Positions 35,801 through 46,276 of a stretch of 64,000 bases of DNA are shown here, one piece after another; the first letter of the stretch is position 1; each line of letters opens with the position of its first letter. The notes beneath the pieces were generated by a model. That model did not search any database. It was not told the origin of the DNA and saw nothing but the letters and a program-made list of their open reading frames with translations. The DNA comes from Labyrinthula sp. Ha (Eukaryota; Sar; Bigyra; Labyrinthulida; Labyrinthulaceae), in assembly GCA_015227615.1 (NCBI GenBank), contig JAALGZ010000030.1, forward strand, positions 248,001-312,000. The letters are read 5' to 3'. The position numbers and the translations under genes were made by a program.

Positions 35801-38574
35801 AACTAGAGCATTTGCCACCAATGGAGCTACTAAGCACAACAAATTACTTGTATCCATCCAACAGTCAGGTTAGAAGCCCATTATTAAGGTGCGAATAATT
35901 TCGTAAAGCTAATAATGCTTTGGTTCAATGGTGGGTACCATCGGCTTTAACACAATTCTATAACTATTCACCTTGTTGTATACTTACTTGGGTTTACTAT
36001 TTTTTACCAGATTCTAAAGCAATAAAATCCCTTGATTGGTAATATTTTAAGCTGGTATTTCTCATCAATTTTATCAAATATAAGCACTAAATATCTAAGT
36101 TTTCATGGAGGGTAAGAGAGTTACTTAAAACTCTAGAATTGATCACTTATGGGTTATCGGTTGCGTTTTATGGGAGTAACTTCCTATAGAAGGAAATACA
36201 TTATGTCAAATACTTGTTTGAGGAAACTTGTTAATACTACAGGTTACATCTGGTCAATCAGATAATATTTGTGGTATATTCATTACATATCCTGAGTAAC
36301 AATAATGAAGATTCTACTCCCCTGCGACAATAAGAATCGGAGAATCTTAATGATGAAAACATAGGGGTACCTTTAATTGAAGAATTATTAATGTTAGGAA
36401 GAATACACTAACATTCATTTTTACAGCAAATAGTACCTCTGAAATATTTTTGGCTTTTAATTTCTTTCTCCTCATATTGGAGGTTTGGTTTGATAAGAAA
36501 CTTTGAGAGGTCAGATAATATTGCCAACAGTATTAAGCTTCATTTTCTGTGAACTTTGATACTCCTCAACTGTCCCTTAGGTTTCTCCATGTGTTGCAAT
36601 ATATGAATTAATATTTTAATATACAGCGAGAAAAAATCCTGATTATAATCCGGGGTAGGATCTTTTAATCCGGTATTTTGATAGCCTTAAAATGCTTATT
36701 AACGAAATAGAATATTTAACAAAAACTGTGTAAACCATAGATCACGGGTATCGTATTGTATTCTTGTTAGTTTATTATCAATGGTTCTGCTGACCCAGTA
36801 GAAAAACAATACATGAAAAGAAGTTGTACGTTATCTCCTAGCCTATTAAGTGACTGATACACCAATAAAACTACTATGAAATACCAAAAAAGATGTGAAG
36901 AGTAAGCAAGTCTTATAGAATCAAAGTATCAAAATATCAAATAATATTCGTTCATAGGCCCACTATGTTAATTAATGGAAACGACAATACCAAACTCCAT
37001 GCAAAGTGACACTGAAATTCATGGTAGCAATTATCATGAATCAGAGAATCCAAAAATTGTTAAATATGAAATGAATATATTATGCCGCATCTACAAGTCC
37101 CATTATTATATCCCCGTTGCCACACCTCTATGACGTGTATCTTAGTATGCCTCTAGAAATTTCAGTCAAAAATTGATCAGACAATCTAACTGTACAAAAA
37201 TTATTTAAATACAGTATTCAGTTTAGCTTTGTTGGATCTATAATAAGTTAAATACTAAGATACAAAGTAGTTTTCTGTTTTGAGCTTGACCTTTCACAGA
37301 AGTAACGACTTGCTGTTATAATAAATCTTAACATGTACTTATGTCGAAATAACACATTTTTGATTATTAGAGGGATGTACTGATTCTTCTCAATTAAATA
37401 AAAGGTCTTTAGCATTGTCAAGGTATTATAATGACGACTCGTGTACGGATTAGATTCAATTCAATTTTAAAAATATTTTTTTGTTATATTTTGGCCGTGC
37501 TCTTCGGCTTGTTTTTCTTCTTCTTCTTGGTTATAGCTTTAATATCCCCTATTAATAATAGCTCTAAACCTTCTCATCTCCAGGATTAATTCTTCTATTA
37601 CCTGAATAGCTTAAATAACAAAATGTAAAGTTTACATAAAAATGAGTATCAAATTCTATTTTTTTATTTTCAAGAAAGTAAAGATTGGTTGTGATCTCAA
37701 TTTCAATGATAATATATTTTCGTTGATTCTATCAATTAAATCACAAACGATTTACAATGCAAAATAATTATATTTTATTTCAACTGCTTTAGTGCTGGAT
37801 AAGATACCGTTTCACTACCAGCTACACACCTTTCACATATTTTCCCACATTGGTGAGGATTGTTATCTCTTACTCTTTCAAAACACGAGCTATACAAAAT
37901 GAAAATACCTTTCTATCTAAGCTATCTGTGACTACAATTCTAGTTTTGTCCAAGCTATTGATTATAGTAGGTGTATATTTGCGCAATAGTTAGAGTATGG
38001 AACAGCTTCGCGAGGAACATCTGTTTAGATAAGTTGCTTAAGAATTAATCTTCAAGTTATCGTAACAACCACAACAAGAATAAGATGAACTAGTCTTGAT
38101 CGAGCGTACTAAGTCATCTGTAACTTTGATCTAGGGCCCCAGAGTGAATAAGTAGTAAATTGAATACTATTCATGCAGTGATCGTGCACTGGAAGTTTTA
38201 ATAGGTTAAGTTTACGCCTCTCTGAATTAACCCTGGTATTGGATCCACTACAGGAACTTCCATTCTACAGACAAAACTATAACTACTAACCTACAGAGCT
38301 ATATCCTGAAAAACTGATATCTCTTAATAATTGAGCAGTTCTACAGAAATACATAGAAAATACTATGAATATTTCACAAATATATATATGCTTTTGCTAG
38401 TTTTAACGTTTAGGTTTTCTATTACCGAGTGCTATATGAACATAACGATCTAAAATATAGGCTAGTTATTCTGAATATCTATTTTAACAGAAGACATAGG
38501 GCTGCTAAATGTGATATCTTCATCACTCCAATAGATTGAATCAACCTTCATTTCATTTGAACTTCAATAAGTAT
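32900..38574. other. intergenic, no gene recognised
   Basis: About 5.7 kb between Copia elements A and B. Only short open frames occur, for example 33738-34010 (plus), without a recognisable domain. No convincing promoter, RNA gene or tandem repeat was seen. Confidence 0.45.
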
Positions 38575-38615
38575 ATTATTAAAATAAAAGAAAAATAAAA
38601 ACTTATTTATAACTA

Positions 38616-38633
38616 GGTTAACAGTCGAAAGTG
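38616..38633 (+). promoter_or_regulatory. primer-binding site of element B, complementary to a tRNA-Asn(GUU) anticodon arm
   Basis: GGTTAACAGTCGAAAGTG lies directly after the LTR remnant. Its complement contains CTGTTAA, the anticodon loop of tRNA-Asn with anticodon GUU, preceded by TTTCGA. One base in the stem would mismatch the usual eukaryotic Asn arm, from general knowledge of that tRNA. Like the sites in A and C it starts GGTTAA, not TGG, pointing to half-tRNA priming. Confidence 0.55.
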
Positions 38634-38758
38634 ATAAAAATATAGTTTTAAAGTAAAATTAAGTAAAATAAAAAAGGAGCAAGTAAGAGGCAAGTCAAGA
38701 ATAATACTATATGGTAAAGAAGAGTATATGGAATGGAAAGAGTATATTATAAATCTAG

Positions 38759-41700
38759 TTGAGTCAAAAATATCTGGAGCGAGTTTTAACGGGAGAAGAT
38801 AGAGCTGAGCCAAGTAAACCAAATACATCCGTAAATTCAGCTACTGAAGCGAGTAGTACAAATAGTACAGAAATTTCAAAAGCCAAAGTTCTCAGAATAA
38901 TTTGTCAACACCTAGATATTATGCTTCATTACATCCTTCATGGTATTACGGAACCAAAAAATATAGCAATTACTGAAAACTATCGAATTAGAAACCGAGC
39001 TGACATATTACTTCTTCAGGAGGATAATCTGAATAGACCTGATGGAAGATATTTCCTGGAAAGACTTACAAGCTTCAATAAATCATACAGAAATATTAAG
39101 ATGCTCAATGATCAATTGGACGAGCAAAAAGTCATCCATATGTTGTTTCTTTTTTCTGCTAAGACGATGGACATTCTGTTGTTGAAAAAAGATGTGGAGC
39201 TATCAGCTAAATTTGAACCCAATAAGAAACCAAGTTACAACGAAGTATTTGGAAAACTGCATCAAATTGCTGCGAAAGCTCAGGATGAACATAAAAGAAG
39301 AATAAATACAAACGGGAGGTATTTGTCAATCATATCTTTCAAATGTAATAAACCTGGACATCGCAAAATTAATTGTCCGAACGAGTGGTGTTGCACCATT
39401 TGCAAAGCTCAAGGACATTCATCGTATACTTGTAAACGACAGAATACAACTGATAATATGAAGTATGAGAGGCACAAAGAAAAGAAAGACTTTGCAAACA
39501 CATTTATGGGTATCGCGTAATTTAAATAAGACATTGATAAAATGTTGAAGTTGGAGTCTTCTACTTATCACAGCGATACATTGGTCTTGGATAGCGCGGC
39601 AAGTTACCATGTGTGCGGAAAAATTACTTATGTCACATGAAAAAAGTAAAAGAACTGAATGGAGTTAAAAAGGTGAATGCAGATGGAGTAAAAACTTGTG
39701 AGTCTAGGAAAATAGGAGTTTTTTATGTTATCTTAGACAACGGACAAAGAATTATTCTAAAAAATTGATGATATTTGACGAATTAAATATATTCTTGGTA
39801 TCTATGACAACGCTTATGAGTAAAGGGATATGTTTAAATGCAGAAGAAGATACAATTCTAATTTACAAAAACGAAATATTATTATATGAAGCAAAAAGAA
39901 ATATAAATAGTTCATTTATATAAAAATGAAATACTAAAGAAGACAGTGAAGAAGAATCTTATGACCAAGTTTTTAAAGACAATACATTGCAACCGATAGT
40001 GGTTCCTTTTAAGAACACAATAGCTCAAGCTGAATACTATAATAAAGTTTTTGGTCATCAAAGAATGGAACCGTTTAAGAATACGCTAAATTACTATAAG
40101 CTGAACTTAAATATGGATACACCAAAAGAACCCAGTTGCAAAATATGTGAATTAACGAAAATGAGAAAGATCATTATATCAAGAAAAGAAAAAGTGGGTT
40201 TTACTTCAGAACCAGGGCAATTATTCGTGCTCGAATCTGTAGATCTCTTAACTACAAGCAGAGCTAGGAACATTGGATTCGATCTAGTTATTGATATAAA
40301 TTCCAAATATCGATTTCTATATTTTTACAAGAGAAAGTCTGAAATAGCAGATCAAATTGTAAGGTTTCTTCGCTGGTTTAAAAGACAAACAGATATTAAG
40401 ATATAAAACATTCACAGTGACCAAGGAAAAGTGCTGTATAATATCACTACGAAAAAATATTGCCAAGATTGTAGAGTTGAATTCGTTGTTTCAGCACCAT
40501 ATGTTCATGAACATAATGACATAGTTGAAAGAAGTAACCAATTCGTACTAACAAGAATTAGGACAGTGATTAACTCCAATGCACTGGATGGAAATTTGTA
40601 CTAGGACTTCGCAGCTTTTTATGATGTATATATCGAACAGAATAATAGAAGGTGATAACTCAATCTCGGCTTATGAAACAGTTTTTAACAGAAAACCTAA
40701 ACTAAAGAAGATGCACATTTTTGGTTCTCTAGTACCATATTTAACGGAAACAAATTCAAAAGTAGAGTGTAAAGCAAGAGAAGTGTGTTTTACTGGTTAT
40801 AACTATATTACAAGGGAAGCACTAATCATAGATAAGAATAAAAAACTTAATAAAAACGCGGAACTTCAAGATAACTAAAAGAAGAAAAGTTGATACAGAA
40901 TAAAAAGGGTTGGATAAAAATATTTACACTGAAAATATTTCTCCTTATTGTCCTAAAGTTGGTGTATCTAAAGAAAACGTATTACAGAAATGAAATAAAA
41001 CGATAAAAACATTGAAGGAGATAAAACTCGAAAAGAAAAACAAACTGAAATTCTACTTCCTCCTGAACAATACGTGAGACGGTCAAGTAGAAAAATTCAG
41101 CCACCTAAGAGATTGGCGTATGCTCAAGTATTTAACAATGATACAAAATAAATTTTCGAAGATGCGGCTCTTGTATTTATGCAGCCAAATCTTATCAACT
41201 TTGCAGCTACAATGATCCTGAAAGATAATACAATTCTGAAGTCATATTTCCAGATAAAGAATAAACCACACTCAGAAAAGTAGTTTGAAGCAAATGATAA
41301 AGAATTAAGAAAACTAATTAAAGCTGGAAACATGAAACTGATGGAAAAATCTAAAATCAAGCACTCAGAAGCTATTCCAATTATGGAACTATATTCGAAA
41401 AAGATGGACACTATTTCAAAAGAAGAAATATTCAAGTGCAGATTCGTAGCAAGAGGAGATATGCAAGATGAGTTTTTAAAATATTACTCTCAAATTGCAA
41501 AAATCTAACTTATCAGATTATTATTTTTATTTGTAATCACATCAAAAAACTGGAAGTGGATTTAAGTAGGCATAGGAAAAGCTTACCTAAATGCAACACT
41601 TGGTAGGTTATATTATTACGTGTTACCACAGAAATTAAGAAAGAGTTACCCGAATTGTATATGGCAATCAAAACAAGCACTTTATGAGCTCAAGGAGCCC

Positions 41701-42775
41701 CCGTTATATTGGTGCAAAGAAATAAACAGCACATTGAAAAACCTGGATTTTGAGGTTAATGTTCAAGAAATCACAATATTTATGCACAGAACAAGATGTA
41801 TTATTATACGTGGATGGTATGCTTTTTGCCTCGAATCAAGCAAAACAGCTTAACTGGATATTGGAGAAACTGGAGAAAGTTTATGACATTAAAAATAAAG
41901 CTGAAGAAAAAAACTATGCGGGTTTTCAAATATTTGCAAACAAGGAATATGTATTTTTAACAGCGGAGAACTACATAGTTAAATTAGCTAATAAGTTTGA
42001 AGGGAAATGAGATGAGAGAAACATTACACCCCATGTTGTCAACTATTATATTAACAAACCTGATAATAGCAGAGAATTGGAAATTAAATGAAAATATCGG
42101 TCGGTTGTTGGGTCGTTAACGTATATTACAAGGGTTTGTCACCCAGATATTGCGTTCCAGACTAACATGCTTGCACACTGTGCAAGCATACGGACGATAA
42201 AGCATCTAAACGCAGTGAAAAAGGTATTTGGTTATTTATTGAGCAAAAAGAAACATGGTATAAAATACAAGAAAGGAGCAAGCAGGGTGGATATTGAAGC
42301 GCTTTGTGACGTGTCACATGTGTCTTTAAACAAGAGGTGTTCGGTAACAGCTTTTCCTGTGAAAGCCGATAATTCAGTTTTACTCTATAAAACGAAGAAA
42401 TAAAAGAGAGTAGCAAGGTCTTCAATAGAAACAGAAATAGTTTCCTGCGCTACGTTAATTAAAGAACTCAAGTGGTTGAAAATAAACTTGGAATTTATGG
42501 AGTTAAAGATCAATGATGTAAATATCAGATATGACAATGAAGGAACATGTAAGAAAATGGGAGTGAGAGAAAGTTATTCTGGAATAAAACAATTAGAAAT
42601 TGAATATTATTTCTCAAAACAAACTCTAGAAGATGAAAAGCGAAATTTTCAATATATTAGTACAAAAGAAAATGATTCAGATGTATTGGCAGAGCCAGTT
42701 TCAAGAAATGTAATCCTGAGAAACTGCAAGAAATGGTTAGTTAACGTAGAAGAAGAAAAGAACAAAAACATGTAA
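38759..42775 (+). pseudogene. gag-pol relic of Copia element B
   Basis: Series of fragments with stops and frame changes. Gag (38759-39520) has a first zinc knuckle that lost its leading Cys (SFKCNKPGHRKINC) and a second intact one (CTICKAQGHSSYTC). Protease is at about 39575-39620 (VLDSAASYHVCG). Integrase runs from about 39987 to 40870, with the zinc-region end CKICEL, then catalytic-type D, D and E positions (ESVDLL, IHSDQG, NDIVERSN). RT fragments are at 41620-42010: ALYELKEPPLYWCKEI, and YVDG where YVDD is expected. RNase H and the C-terminal region run from about 42167 to 42775. The ATG of gag is uncertain: the open frame at 38759 has no ATG start. Confidence 0.8.
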
Positions 42776-42800
42776 GAGAAGTAAAAGAATGGATATCGTA

Positions 42801-43024
42801 TGTTGGATAGTTTGGTATTTATAAGTTGTGTTGCTGAGGTTAGCCGGTATGCAATTTAGTATCTATAAGTTGTGAGGCTGAGGTTATTTGGTTTTCTAGT
42901 TGGCATATATTGGTAGTTGAAAGTTGGTACCTCGTGTACGAAAGAGAAAGGTAATATTTTTGAATAAGAAGATAAGAAGACTTTAACTATTAAAATTAAA
43001 AAAAATAAAAACTTACTTCTAACA
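42801..43024 (+). repeat. right LTR of Copia element B, with an internal duplication
   Basis: Starts TGTTGGATAG and ends TCTAACA. Inside are two 32-bp near-identical units (42811-42842 and 42855-42886; 28 of 32 match by hand) spaced 44 bp apart, each containing TATAAGTTGTG and GCTGAGGTTA. Duplicated LTR segments often act as transcription enhancers; that role is inference here. Confidence 0.7.
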
Positions 43025-44134
43025 TATATGCATCTTTAGTTAGCTAGACCTTGCCAGCTCTAGGTCAACTGGAAGAGCTAGAATACTCATACGTGCAAAT
43101 AAAAACTAGTAACCTCATCACGTAGCAAACTTTGCCAACATAATCATAGTGGAACGTCATCTTAAAACTAACTTTGCAAGCACATCATAGCGAAACCAAA
43201 CTGTACATTTTTCAACAATGAGAGAAGGCACGTTAAGATATTGGGATTATGAGGCCATAAGAAGTGAAACTACCAAACCAAAGCCATTGTATTTCATACA
43301 AAACTGCTTTATCCGACATGGATGACACATTTTTAAATGACAATACAGAATCCTATATAGTCTTCACCGCAATTGAAGGTTATGAGTTGTTGGATATTGT
43401 CTTGTTTCTATGTACCCAAAGACTCACTGTATTGACTGCAAAAATTATCATTTATGCAAATTTTTGTTGATAATGAGCTGCAAGCCTGCTCTGAAAAAAT
43501 TTGCATGACAATCCTAGTTGATAAACGTGTTCTCAGTCCTTTCGGAAGATGTTGCTTTAAGTAGTTTAAAATGAGGTCTATAAAATCAAGGAATACGGGG
43601 GTAGGTTTCCACCTGGCTTGGTTGCAACTTCACTTCTAAGGTAATTAGAGCAAGGCATTGCTGTCGTTACCCTTTGCACCGGTGGTGGACATCTCATTGA
43701 TCTATCCAGCTTTTTTTGGTGGTACTTTGCAGTACTTTACCCATTAGAATGAAGAAAGAAACAAAGAATCAGTTCCTAAGTGCATGAAGTAAAAACAAAC
43801 ACCTTATCCAACATAAAAACTTTCTTTTATTGTCAAGTTTTACTAAAGCATTAATTTAAAGTCTTTATTTGGTTCTTTGTTTTTAGTGACTCTACTGGAA
43901 GTCTTTGAATAGCATCTGATCTGTTTTCTTTATTTTGTAACACTTTTCATAATCAACTACAAATATCCAGCTTTGAAGAAAGAAACTGGCTATAACAACA
44001 GTTGGTTAACATGGAAACTATTGGACTTTTAACTATCATTACGGCCTGTACTTCTATACTGAAACAAAACTGAACCGTTAACTGATTATTAACAGAAGCA
44101 AACCAAAAAAAACCGAGAGCAACACGCAGAAGAA
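43025..44134. other. intergenic, no gene recognised
   Basis: About 1.1 kb between Copia B and the EF-hand/RGS gene. A 68-residue open frame at 43264-43470 (plus) has no recognisable domain. The last 40 bases are A-rich and lead into the ATG at 44135. Confidence 0.45.
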
Positions 44135-45325
44135 ATGAAACTCTTCAAACTATTTCGTTTCAAGAAAAAGGAGGTTGAAATTGAAATAGGAGATCCAACA
44201 GAAGTAAGAAAAACCTCTGGGTTTGTTCCAAATACAAGAACTTTTCTTGTAGAAGATACAAAGAAACAAGAAGAGTTTGTTCAGAAGAGTTACAGAAACG
44301 CGATTGGAAAAGAACTTTTTTCCGGTGCGAGATCTGTGAGTAAAAATATTATGCGTCATGTTTCCAGCACTGAGAGTAACACTCTTTTAAGAAGATTTAC
44401 ATCAAGAGCTTCAAATCCCGTTCCAAAGCAAAGAAGAGAGAAATTAATCACTCCGAAAAAATTCTTGCGGTCATTAAGACGAATGGGATTAAATTCTTCA
44501 GAATCGCAGCTTGTTTGTAAAGCTATTTTTATGATGCAGAAGGAAAAAACACTTACAGAAAACCAACTTAAACTTGGAATACAATACTTGATGAGTTTAA
44601 ATAAAACTAAAAGTATTGAAGAGTTTGGTTTTAACTTTTTTGATATTAATCACGATGGGACAATTTCTAAAAATGAATTTTCTTTTTTTTTAGAAAAATT
44701 CTTTTCCCAAAATTTTTTTAACGTATTAAAAATGTTTGATGCTAGTCAAATATTTAACCGATACTTGAAGGAGAAATCAAAAGAAAAGTATTTTGAGTAC
44801 ATGTTTTTTAAACACATGAATAAATATTTGACAGAAGAAAAAGTAAAAGTGGATATTGCTAGAAGATTTTGTGAAAGATATTTGGTGAAAGGAAGTCCAT
44901 ATGAGTTGCAATTTCCTTCAGAGATGCGAGATTTAGTGTATCAAAAAGTGCAAATTTGCGAACTCGAGAAGAAAAATGAAGTTGAAGTTTCTGTGTTTAG
45001 AAATATTTGTGAAAATGTAAAAAAAGATATGGAGGAAAATATTCTTGTTTTCTTTACTGAGAAAAAAGAATATTTAGTTGAGTCTCTTTGGGATAAAATT
45101 GTGTTTCCACAATTTCAGTCTGAGAAAATAGGTGACTATTTCTTACTTGATAGAGATTCTTTTGAAAGCGAAGATTCTTTTATAAATGAAGAAGTTTTTG
45201 GATTAGGTTTCATAGAATTTAAAAATTGGGTTAGCAAAAACAAAATTATACTAGAGTATTTCATGCAACTTCAAAATAGTCTAAATATTGCAACAAGAAC
45301 AATGCAAAAAGTAAGTTTAGTTTAG
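44135..45325 (+). CDS. EF-hand protein with an RGS-like domain
   Basis: A 396-residue intracellular protein without a signal peptide or membrane helix. Residues 1-100 are basic and Ser/Arg-rich. Residues 105-190 form an EF-hand region; the canonical calcium loop is DINHDGTISKNE at 170-181, with acidic ligands at positions 1, 5 and 12. A possible degenerate partner lies at about 110-150. Residues 205-318 resemble a regulator-of-G-protein-signalling helical bundle, chiefly its second half: ARRFCERYL, then ELQFPSEMR, VFRNICENVKKDMEENILVFFTEKKEYL. RGS domains accelerate GTP hydrolysis by G-alpha subunits. The RGS call rests on pattern and could be a chance helical resemblance; the EF-hand is secure. 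The ATG at 44135 follows an A-rich leader. The gene converges on eS6, with 38 bp between stop codons, so 3' ends must be short or overlapping. Confidence 0.75.
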   Translation: MKLFKLFRFKKKEVEIEIGDPTEVRKTSGFVPNTRTFLVEDTKKQEEFVQKSYRNAIGKELFSGARSVSKNIMRHVSSTESNTLLRRFTSRASNPVPKQRREKLITPKKFLRSLRRMGLNSSESQLVCKAIFMMQKEKTLTENQLKLGIQYLMSLNKTKSIEEFGFNFFDINHDGTISKNEFSFFLEKFFSQNFFNVLKMFDASQIFNRYLKEKSKEKYFEYMFFKHMNKYLTEEKVKVDIARRFCERYLVKGSPYELQFPSEMRDLVYQKVQICELEKKNEVEVSVFRNICENVKKDMEENILVFFTEKKEYLVESLWDKIVFPQFQSEKIGDYFLLDRDSFESEDSFINEEVFGLGFIEFKNWVSKNKIILEYFMQLQNSLNIATRTMQKVSLV

Positions 45326-45363
45326 TGTAAAAAATATGTTGAAATGTTGAAAAAATTAAATGA

Positions 45364-46095
45364 TTAATTCTTCTTAGATAATCTTTTCGACAATCTGCTT
45401 TTTCTGTCACTCTTTTCTTGAAGTCTTCTTGCCTGCTTCTCTTGATTTCTCTTTGCAACAAGTTTAGCATAAGCTGCTTTTGCAGCAGCAGTTTTTTCTC
45501 TTCTCTCATCTTTTCTTGCTAGTCTCTTCTTCTTTCTTTCAATTCTAGCTGGAGTAACAAGTCTTTGTATTTTTGGACTTTTCCAGTTTTGCTTTCCATT
45601 CTTTTTAGTATATTCTCTTCTAATTACGTATTTTCTTACATCATCTTCTTTGCTCAAGTTAAACAACTTGCGAATATTTGAAGCTCTTTTTGGTCCTAAT
45701 CTTTTTGGAACAACTGTATCTGTTAATCCCTCGATTTCTTTCTCTCCAGATTGGACAAGAACTAAGTTTACAACAGCTAAATCGTGCCCAACAATGCATC
45801 CTCTTACTGACTTTCTCTTTCTTGCTCCTTTTCTTCTTTCTCTGAAGCATGATTGTCCTTTTCCTAACAAAAGTCTTACTCTTTTGTTCGCCAAGACACC
45901 TTGCTTCATAGGAAATCCTTGTTTATCATTTCCTCCGCTGATTTTAAAAATGCAGCCTTCAAACTCTTCACCAAGGTTAATTCCATCGATTTCTTGACTC
46001 ATTCTCTTATCATAAAGAACTGCAAGCTTTTTTTCATCTTCAATTTCAATTAGCTTTTGACTTCCTGTCATTGGACAGGCGATGTTGATCTTCAT
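45364..46095 (-). CDS. RPS6: 40S ribosomal protein S6 (eS6)
   Basis: A 243-residue eS6 protein of the small ribosomal subunit. The N-terminus [20 protein letters not shown] is typical. It is followed by [39 protein letters not shown] and RVRLLL, then the basic core ([22 protein letters not shown]) and [21 protein letters not shown]. The C-terminal third is a long Lys/Arg/Glu helix ending [10 protein letters not shown]. Several serines lie next to basic residues near the end, where animal and yeast S6 are phosphorylated, but the classic RRRLSS-type string is not obvious. There is no intron. The gene is convergent with the EF-hand/RGS gene and divergent from the acyl-CoA dehydrogenase gene, with 181 bp between start codons. 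Confidence 0.97.
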   Translation of the reverse strand: MKINIACPMTGSQKLIEIEDEKKLAVLYDKRMSQEIDGINLGEEFEGCIFKISGGNDKQGFPMKQGVLANKRVRLLLGKGQSCFRERRKGARKRKSVRGCIVGHDLAVVNLVLVQSGEKEIEGLTDTVVPKRLGPKRASNIRKLFNLSKEDDVRKYVIRREYTKKNGKQNWKSPKIQRLVTPARIERKKKRLARKDERREKTAAAKAAYAKLVAKRNQEKQARRLQEKSDRKSRLSKRLSKKN

Positions 46096-46276
46096 GTTTT
46101 TTTTGGTTGGTTTCTTTCAGCGAAATCTGTCTCCAATGAATTAAATTTTGGGCAATTATTTCAATATGCTGTAAATTCTGGCCAGATGGTAAAACATATT
46201 TTGGGCAATTTAAAAACATAAAGATATTCTTAACATAAAAATTATTTCCTATCTATAAAGAACAAGCTTCCAAGAA
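46096..46276. promoter_or_regulatory. divergent promoter region of RPS6 and the acyl-CoA dehydrogenase gene
   Basis: The 181 bp between two opposed start codons must serve both genes. An exact 13-bp direct repeat, ATTTTGGGCAATT, occurs at 46145-46157 and 46198-46210, 53 bp apart. It is the only GC-containing block of note here and is a candidate factor-binding site. No TATA box stands out against the AT-rich background. Confidence 0.5.

Larger units (their letters stand above)
38575..43024 (+). mobile_element. Ty1/Copia-type LTR retrotransposon B, old and degraded
   Basis: Plus-strand element of a different lineage from A and C. The right LTR is about 224 bp (42801-43024, TGTTGGATAG...TTCTAACA). 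Only the last roughly 40 bp of the left LTR are recognisable (about 38575-38615: TATTAAAAT...AAAAATAAAAACTTA.TT.TAAC), so the left LTR is truncated or diverged beyond recognition. A primer-binding site follows at 38616. Internal coding order is gag knuckles, protease, integrase, RT, RNase H, all heavily mutated. No target duplication was found. Confidence 0.8.
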
